A stretch of 29,501 bases of DNA from SZUA-181 sp964601765. Its GTDB lineage: Bacteria; Pseudomonadota; Zetaproteobacteria; Mariprofundales; Mariprofundaceae. Positions 23,391 through 29,501 of the stretch are shown here, one piece after another. The position numbers were made by a program, and so were the translations under genes. How positions within the stretch are numbered: the stretch's first letter is position 1; each line of letters begins with the position of its first letter. The notes below the pieces were generated by a model. It saw nothing but the letters and a program-made list of their open reading frames with translations. It made no database searches and was not told the origin of the DNA. Where the stretch lies: contig CAZROR010000014.1 of the NCBI GenBank assembly GCA_964601765.1, forward strand, positions 1 through 29,501, in the 5' to 3' direction.

Positions 23391-24527
23391 ATGTTGATTG
23401 CGGTTCCCAAGGAAACCAGAACCGGCGAAACACGAGTCGCCGCTACCCCGGAAACAGTAAAGAAGTATTGTGCTGCCGGCTGCGAGGTGCGGGTGCAACA
23501 GGGCGCGGGCCATGCCAGCCATATCGCGGATGAGGCATTTGAGGCTGCCGGCGCGAACATCGTGGCCAGGGCATCAGCCTTGTACGACAAAGCCGACATT
23601 GTGCTCAGGGTACGGGCCCCGGATGCTGATGAGCTGAAGGCCCTCCATAAGGGATGTGTGGTGGTTGGCATGCTTTCTCCATTTACAAATCCACTGCTTG
23701 CCGACTATGCCAGACGGGGCCTTACCTGTTTCGTGCTGGAAATGGTGCCGCGCATCTCGCGTGCACAAAGCATGGATGTGCTTTCCAGTCAGGCCAATAT
23801 TGCCGGCTACAAGGCTGTACTGCTGGCTACGGGATATTATCAGCGCTTCATGCCGATGATGATGACCGCTGCCGGTACCGTGACACCCGCGCATGTACTT
23901 GTAATGGGCGCCGGTGTTGCCGGCCTGCAGGCTATTGCCACGGCACGGCGGCTGGGGGCCATGGTCGAGGCCTTTGATGTCCGTCCGGCTGTGAAGGAGC
24001 AGGTTGAAAGCCTGGGCGCGAAGTTCGTCGAGGTGGAAGTGGATGAGGATGCCGAGGATGCCAGCGGTTATGCGAAGGAAGTGAGCGAGGAGTACAAGCG
24101 GCGTCAGGCCGAGCTGATCGACCGGCATGCCGGAGACGCCGATATCATCATCACGACAGCACTGATCCCGGGTCGTCCCGCACCGCTGCTGGTCAGCGAG
24201 GATGTGGTTCGCAAGATGAAGCCGGGATCGGTAATTGTTGATCTGGCTGCCGAGATGGGCGGCAACTGTGCCCTGACCGAGCCGGATGCGGTCGTCGAGA
24301 AGCACGGGGTCACCATTATCGGCAGGACGAATATCCCGGCTCTGATGGCCACGGATGCAAGCCAGCTTTATGCCCGCAATGTGTTCAACTTTCTCTCCCC
24401 GATGCTTGAGGAGGATGGCGGGCTGAACATCGACCTCGATGACGAGGTGATTTCAGCATCATTACTGTGTCGGGAAGGCGAAATACTGAAGCCGGAGCTG
24501 GTCGGCGGGAAAGGAGGCAGTGCATGA
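23391..24527 (+). CDS. pntAA: NAD(P) transhydrogenase subunit alpha part 1
   Basis: 378 residues forming the NAD(H)-binding domain I of the proton-pumping transhydrogenase, which makes NADPH from NADH using the proton gradient. MLIAVPKETRTGETRVAATPETV is split here: the start MLIAVPKETR and the following VAATPETVKKY are typical. The Rossmann loop is VMGAGVAGLQAIATARRLGA, followed by EAFDVRPAVKEQ and later VDLAAEMGGNC. ATG 23391 has AAGGAA 7 nt upstream. The stop overlaps pntAB (ATGA). The gene is of the split type, lacking the membrane part. Confidence 0.95.
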   Translation: MLIAVPKETRTGETRVAATPETVKKYCAAGCEVRVQQGAGHASHIADEAFEAAGANIVARASALYDKADIVLRVRAPDADELKALHKGCVVVGMLSPFTNPLLADYARRGLTCFVLEMVPRISRAQSMDVLSSQANIAGYKAVLLATGYYQRFMPMMMTAAGTVTPAHVLVMGAGVAGLQAIATARRLGAMVEAFDVRPAVKEQVESLGAKFVEVEVDEDAEDASGYAKEVSEEYKRRQAELIDRHAGDADIIITTALIPGRPAPLLVSEDVVRKMKPGSVIVDLAAEMGGNCALTEPDAVVEKHGVTIIGRTNIPALMATDASQLYARNVFNFLSPMLEEDGGLNIDLDDEVISASLLCREGEILKPELVGGKGGSA

Positions 24528-24874
24528 ATCAGGCAGCAGTGGATGCCGCCCAGGGCGTGGCGCAGTCGGCGGCTGAAAGCGGCGCCGATCCGTTTGTGTT
24601 TGCCTTCACCGTTTTCGTGCTGGCCGTGTTCGTCGGTTACCACGTGGTCTGGAATGTCACGCCCGCGCTGCACACGCCGCTGATGAGCGTCACGAATGCG
24701 ATTTCCAGCATCATCATCGTTGGTGCCATTCTGGCGGCAGGGCCGGCCGAGACAAATCTGGCCACGGTGCTTGGCCTCATTGCCGTGGGGCTTGTTTCCG
24801 TCAACATCTTCGGCGGCTTTCTGGTTACGCAGCGCATGCTGGCCATGTTCAAGAAGCGCAAGCGGGAGGACTGA
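24524..24874 (+). CDS. pntAB: NAD(P) transhydrogenase subunit alpha part 2 (membrane)
   Basis: A 116-residue membrane subunit carrying the first helices of domain II. Hydrophobic segments are FAFTVFVLAVFVGYHVVW, ISSIIIVGAILAAG and VLGLIAVGLVSVNIFGGF, with the conserved TPLMSVTNAISSI motif and FGGFLVTQRMLAMFKK end. AGGAGGCA precedes ATG 24524. It lies between pntAA (4-nt overlap) and pntB (no gap). Confidence 0.95.
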   Translation: MNQAAVDAAQGVAQSAAESGADPFVFAFTVFVLAVFVGYHVVWNVTPALHTPLMSVTNAISSIIIVGAILAAGPAETNLATVLGLIAVGLVSVNIFGGFLVTQRMLAMFKKRKRED

Positions 24875-26269
24875 ATGAGCGCAAATATGGTGGCGCTCAG
24901 CTATCTGGCTGCAGCGGTACTGTTCATTCTGGCCCTGAAGGGGCTGTCCAGTCCCGAATCGGCCCGGCGCGGCAACCTGTATGGCATGGTCGGCATGGCG
25001 CTGGCCGTTGTCGTGACCCTGATGATGGGCAATGTTGTCAACTACGGCTGGATTTTCGCAGCCATGGCCGTTGGCGCCACGGCCGGCAGCATCGTGGCAC
25101 GGCGTATTCCGATGACGCACATGCCGCAGCTTGTTGCCGCCATGCATTCGCTGGTTGGCCTGGCCGCCGTGCTCATTGCCTTTTCGACCCTGTATAATCC
25201 GGCTGCCTATGGCATCACCACAACATCCGGTGAGTTGCACCTGGCCAGCCGCATCGAAATGTTTCTGGGCACCTTCATCGGTGCGATCACATTCACGGCA
25301 TCCATCGTCGCCTTTGCCAAACTTCAGGGGCTTGTCTCCGGTCGGCCGCTTGTATTCTCGGGCCAGCACGTACTGAACCTGTTGCTGGGCCTGGCCATGC
25401 TGGGCGCCGGCATCATGTTCTGCATCACGCAGGGGTGGGTACCGTTTCTTGTGATGACGGGGATTGCGCTTGTGCTCGGTGTGCTGCTGATCGTGCCGAT
25501 CGGCGGTGCCGACATGCCGGTCATCGTCTCCATGCTGAACTCGTATTCGGGCTGGGCTGCTGCCGGTATTGGCTTCACGCTTGGCAACAACATGCTGATC
25601 GTGGCCGGCGCCCTCGTGGGCTCATCCGGTGCCATTTTGTCCTACATTATGTGCCGGGCGATGAATCGCTCGCTCATCAATGTGCTGCTCGGCGGCTTTG
25701 GTGGTGAGGCGCAGGCGGGTGGTGCGGCAACCGTGTCGGACAAGCCGGTGCATGCGGGCAGCGCCGAGGATGCGGCCTTTCTGCTCAGCAATGCGCGCAG
25801 CGTCATCGTCGTGCCGGGGTACGGCATGGCCGTGGCCCGCGCCCAGCATGCACTGAAGGAGCTGGTGGATGAGCTGGGCAAGGCGGGTGTGAACGTGCGC
25901 TTTGCCATTCACCCGGTGGCCGGGCGCATGCCTGGCCATATGAACGTGCTGCTGGCCGAGGCCGAGGTGCCCTATGATGCGGTATTTGAAATGGATGAAA
26001 TCAATCCCGAGTTTGCGGATACGGACGTGACGCTTGTGATTGGCGCCAATGATGTCACGAATCCGGCCGCCAAAAACGATCCGGGCAGCCCGATTTACGG
26101 CATGCCTGTGCTCGATGTCGGGCGTGCCCAGCACGTGATATTCATCAAGCGCTCGCTGTCACCGGGTTATGCGGGGCTGGATAACGAGCTGTTCTACATG
26201 GACAAGACGATGATGCTTTTCTCTGATGCCAAGAAGGCCTGCGAGGATATTCTGAAGTCACTGAGCTAG
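24875..26269 (+). CDS. pntB: NAD(P) transhydrogenase subunit beta
   Basis: 464 residues. The N-terminal half is membrane-embedded (domain II, about eight helices) with the proton-channel region MVAAMHSLVG-like segment LVAAMHSLVGLAAVLIAF. The C-terminal half is the NADP(H)-binding domain III, with VPGYGMAVARAQHAL, HPVAGRMPGHMNVLLAEA, VIGANDVTNPAA and FIKRSLSPGYAG. It completes the pntAA-pntAB-pntB operon. Confidence 0.96.
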   Translation: MSANMVALSYLAAAVLFILALKGLSSPESARRGNLYGMVGMALAVVVTLMMGNVVNYGWIFAAMAVGATAGSIVARRIPMTHMPQLVAAMHSLVGLAAVLIAFSTLYNPAAYGITTTSGELHLASRIEMFLGTFIGAITFTASIVAFAKLQGLVSGRPLVFSGQHVLNLLLGLAMLGAGIMFCITQGWVPFLVMTGIALVLGVLLIVPIGGADMPVIVSMLNSYSGWAAAGIGFTLGNNMLIVAGALVGSSGAILSYIMCRAMNRSLINVLLGGFGGEAQAGGAATVSDKPVHAGSAEDAAFLLSNARSVIVVPGYGMAVARAQHALKELVDELGKAGVNVRFAIHPVAGRMPGHMNVLLAEAEVPYDAVFEMDEINPEFADTDVTLVIGANDVTNPAAKNDPGSPIYGMPVLDVGRAQHVIFIKRSLSPGYAGLDNELFYMDKTMMLFSDAKKACEDILKSLS

Positions 26270-26374
26270 GGCTCGCGCGTGTCAAGCTGCTTCTGATCTG
26301 CCCCCGGAAACGGGCCGGATTTTACCCCGCTCCGGGTCTTTGGCGGGAAGCCCGCTGACCGCCCCCCGAAGCGG

Positions 26375-26403
26375 TTGACAGGGGATGGCCGCACCACTAT
26401 GTT
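26375..26403 (+). promoter_or_regulatory. Near-consensus sigma-70 promoter of the str operon
   Basis: TTGACA at 26375-26380, an exact 17-nt spacer, and TATGTT at 26398-26403. Transcription would start near 26410, about 40 nt before rpsL. The leader holds a small CCGCC-GAT-GGCGG hairpin. Two short GC hairpins between pntB and this promoter (CCCG-GAAA-CGGG near 26304, followed by ATTTT; GCGGG-AAG-CCCGC near 26343) may end the pnt transcript, but neither is a strong terminator. Confidence 0.8.
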
Positions 26404-26450
26404 TCGCCGCCCTCCGCCGATGGCGGGGCAAAGTTTTGAGCGAGGTAACG

Positions 26451-26822
26451 ATGCCGACAATCAACCAGTTGATCCGCAAGGGCAGAACGGACAAGCGCAA
26501 GATCAATAAGGTACCTGCGCTTTCGGCATGCCCACAGCGCCGTGGGGTATGTACCCGCGTGTACACGACGACGCCGAAGAAGCCGAATTCGGCGTTGCGG
26601 AAGGTGGCGCGCGTGCGTCTGACCAACGGGTTTGAGGTGACAGCATATATTCCGGGCGAGGGGCACAAGCTGCAGGAGCACTCCGTGGTGCTCATTCGCG
26701 GCGGCCGCGTCAAGGACCTGCCTGGCGTTCGTTACCATATTCTGCGTGGCGTGCTGGATACGACCGGCGTGGAGGGGCGCAAGCAGGCCCGCTCCAAGTA
26801 CGGTGCCAAGCGGCCGAAGTAA
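26451..26822 (+). CDS. rpsL: 30S ribosomal protein S12
   Basis: 123 residues, matching S12 of the decoding centre: MPTINQLIRKGR, CPQRRGVCTRVYTTTPKKPNSALRKVARV (shown in part: TTPKKPNSALRKV), and RGGRVKDLPGVRYH, ending ARSKYGAKRPK. The lysines in PKKPNS and GRVKDLP, whose replacement gives streptomycin resistance in other bacteria, are unchanged. GAGCGAGGTAACG precedes ATG 26451; the upstream in-frame extension is non-coding leader. Confidence 0.98.
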   Translation: MPTINQLIRKGRTDKRKINKVPALSACPQRRGVCTRVYTTTPKKPNSALRKVARVRLTNGFEVTAYIPGEGHKLQEHSVVLIRGGRVKDLPGVRYHILRGVLDTTGVEGRKQARSKYGAKRPK

Positions 26823-26832
26823 GGGGTAGGGG

Positions 26833-27303
26833 ATGCCACGCAAAGGACCGCCCAGCCGCCGCCCGGTGACGCCGGATGCCCGATATGGCGATGAGATTGT
26901 TTCCCAGATCATCAACAAGCTGATGTGGGATGGGAAGAAGACCGTAGCCGAGCGCATCATGTATGGTGCCATGGAGATGGCGGCGAACCGCACGAAGGGC
27001 GAGCCGGTCGGTACGCTGCACCGCGCCGTTGAGGCAATTAAGCCGCTGGTCGAGGTGAAGTCCCGCCGCGTGGGTGGTGCCACCTACCAGGTGCCGATCG
27101 AGGTGACGCCACGCCGCCAGTTGTCGCTGGCCATTCGCTGGCTTGTTGAATATGCACGCAAGCGCTCTGAAAACACCATGGAAGAGCGCCTGGGAGCAGA
27201 GATTGTGGACGCCCTGAACGAGCGTGGCGGCGCGTACAAGAAACGCGACGAAACGCACCGCATGGCGGAGGCAAACAAGGCATTTGCACACTACCGCTGG
27301 TAA
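26833..27303 (+). CDS. rpsG: 30S ribosomal protein S7
   Basis: 156 residues, the usual length. S7 organises the 16S rRNA 3' domain. It starts MPRKGPPSRRPVTPD and has KLMWDGKKTVAERIMYGA, the VGGATYQVPIEV hairpin and the C-terminal YARKRSENTMEERL and FAHYRW. AAGGGGTAGGGG precedes ATG 26833, 10 nt after rpsL. The 54-nt gap to fusA contains a TTTTTTT run without a convincing hairpin. Confidence 0.98.
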   Translation: MPRKGPPSRRPVTPDARYGDEIVSQIINKLMWDGKKTVAERIMYGAMEMAANRTKGEPVGTLHRAVEAIKPLVEVKSRRVGGATYQVPIEVTPRRQLSLAIRWLVEYARKRSENTMEERLGAEIVDALNERGGAYKKRDETHRMAEANKAFAHYRW

Positions 27304-27357
27304 CAGCCGTAGTTTTTTTGTTCTAGACAGTACCGAGTTGTTGAGGAGTAGCTGATC

Positions 27358-29436
<2,079 letters not shown>

Positions 29437-29446
29437 GGAGGGCGTT

Positions 29447-29501
29447 ATGTCCAAGGCGAAATATGAGCGTACGAAGCCGCACGTAAACATAGGCACGATT
29501 G
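29447..29501 (+). CDS. tuf: Elongation factor Tu, 5' end (partial)
   Basis: ATG 29447, with AAGGAGG upstream, opens MSKAKYERTKPHVNIGTI, the invariant EF-Tu N-terminus just before the GHVDHGKT loop. The gene runs off the window. Confidence 0.95.
   Translation, partial: MSKAKYERTKPHVNIGTI

Noticed and set aside
24368..25369. Minus-strand open frame opposite the pnt genes
   Set aside because: It is antisense to strongly conserved pntAA/pntAB/pntB, and its His/Gly-rich product is a frame artefact.
27304..27357. Terminator at the T-run between rpsG and fusA
   Set aside because: No stable GC hairpin precedes the T-run, and rpsG-fusA are normally cotranscribed.

Overview
The window reads as chromosomal DNA of a GC-rich proteobacterium, most likely gammaproteobacterial. 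MutS, GlnD, ProS with an inserted editing domain, RNase PH, DsbC, RlmB, FolB/FolK, three-subunit PntAA/PntAB/PntB and the str operon (rpsL-rpsG-fusA-tuf) all resemble gammaproteobacterial forms. I cannot name the genus from the sequence alone. No tRNA, rRNA or CRISPR array was seen.

Left end, 1-3032: the right part of an integrated, AT-richer mobile element. It holds the last codons of an unknown upstream gene, a catalytically dead short prokaryotic Argonaute (MID-PIWI), a DUF4224-type small protein and a tyrosine integrase. The integrase stop lies inside the new 5' end of mutS, so the element appears to have integrated at the start of that mismatch-repair gene. It seems to supply mutS with replacement start codons and a promoter. 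The short Argonaute overlaps its upstream neighbour by 4 nt, the usual sign of a two-gene defence system (Argonaute plus APAZ-effector). The effector lies almost wholly outside the window.

Region 3010-13692 is a tight plus-strand housekeeping run: mutS, glnD, a patatin-like (RssA-type) hydrolase, a small membrane protein, a MurU-like nucleotidyltransferase, a dicarboxylate symporter, proS and a lytic transglycosylase. It converges on a minus-strand operon, dsbC-rph-rdgB (13682-15717).

Region 15777-19660 is an unusual envelope cluster. It begins with a macro-domain protein fused in frame to a hydrophobic segment and a Cys/His-rich tail containing a CTSCH motif. A miniature inverted-repeat element follows, then a Met-rich predicted outer-membrane protein, a small c-type cytochrome, a TlpA-like thioredoxin and a Met/His-rich lipoprotein. 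The last four are tightly coupled. I infer a periplasmic or outer-membrane redox and metal (probably copper) module.

Region 19661-21378 is AT-richer accessory DNA: a two-gene cassette of unknown function behind a repeat-decorated promoter, a decayed copy of part of the neighbouring lipoprotein gene, and a small tail-anchored protein. Housekeeping then resumes: rlmB, a 57-residue CHCC zinc-finger gene on the minus strand, folB-folK, pntAA-pntAB-pntB, and the str operon behind a near-consensus promoter. The window ends in the first codons of tuf.

The best candidates for an undescribed system are (a) the Argonaute-bearing element at mutS, (b) the macro-fusion/Met-rich envelope redox cluster, and (c) the two-gene cassette at 19879-20900.
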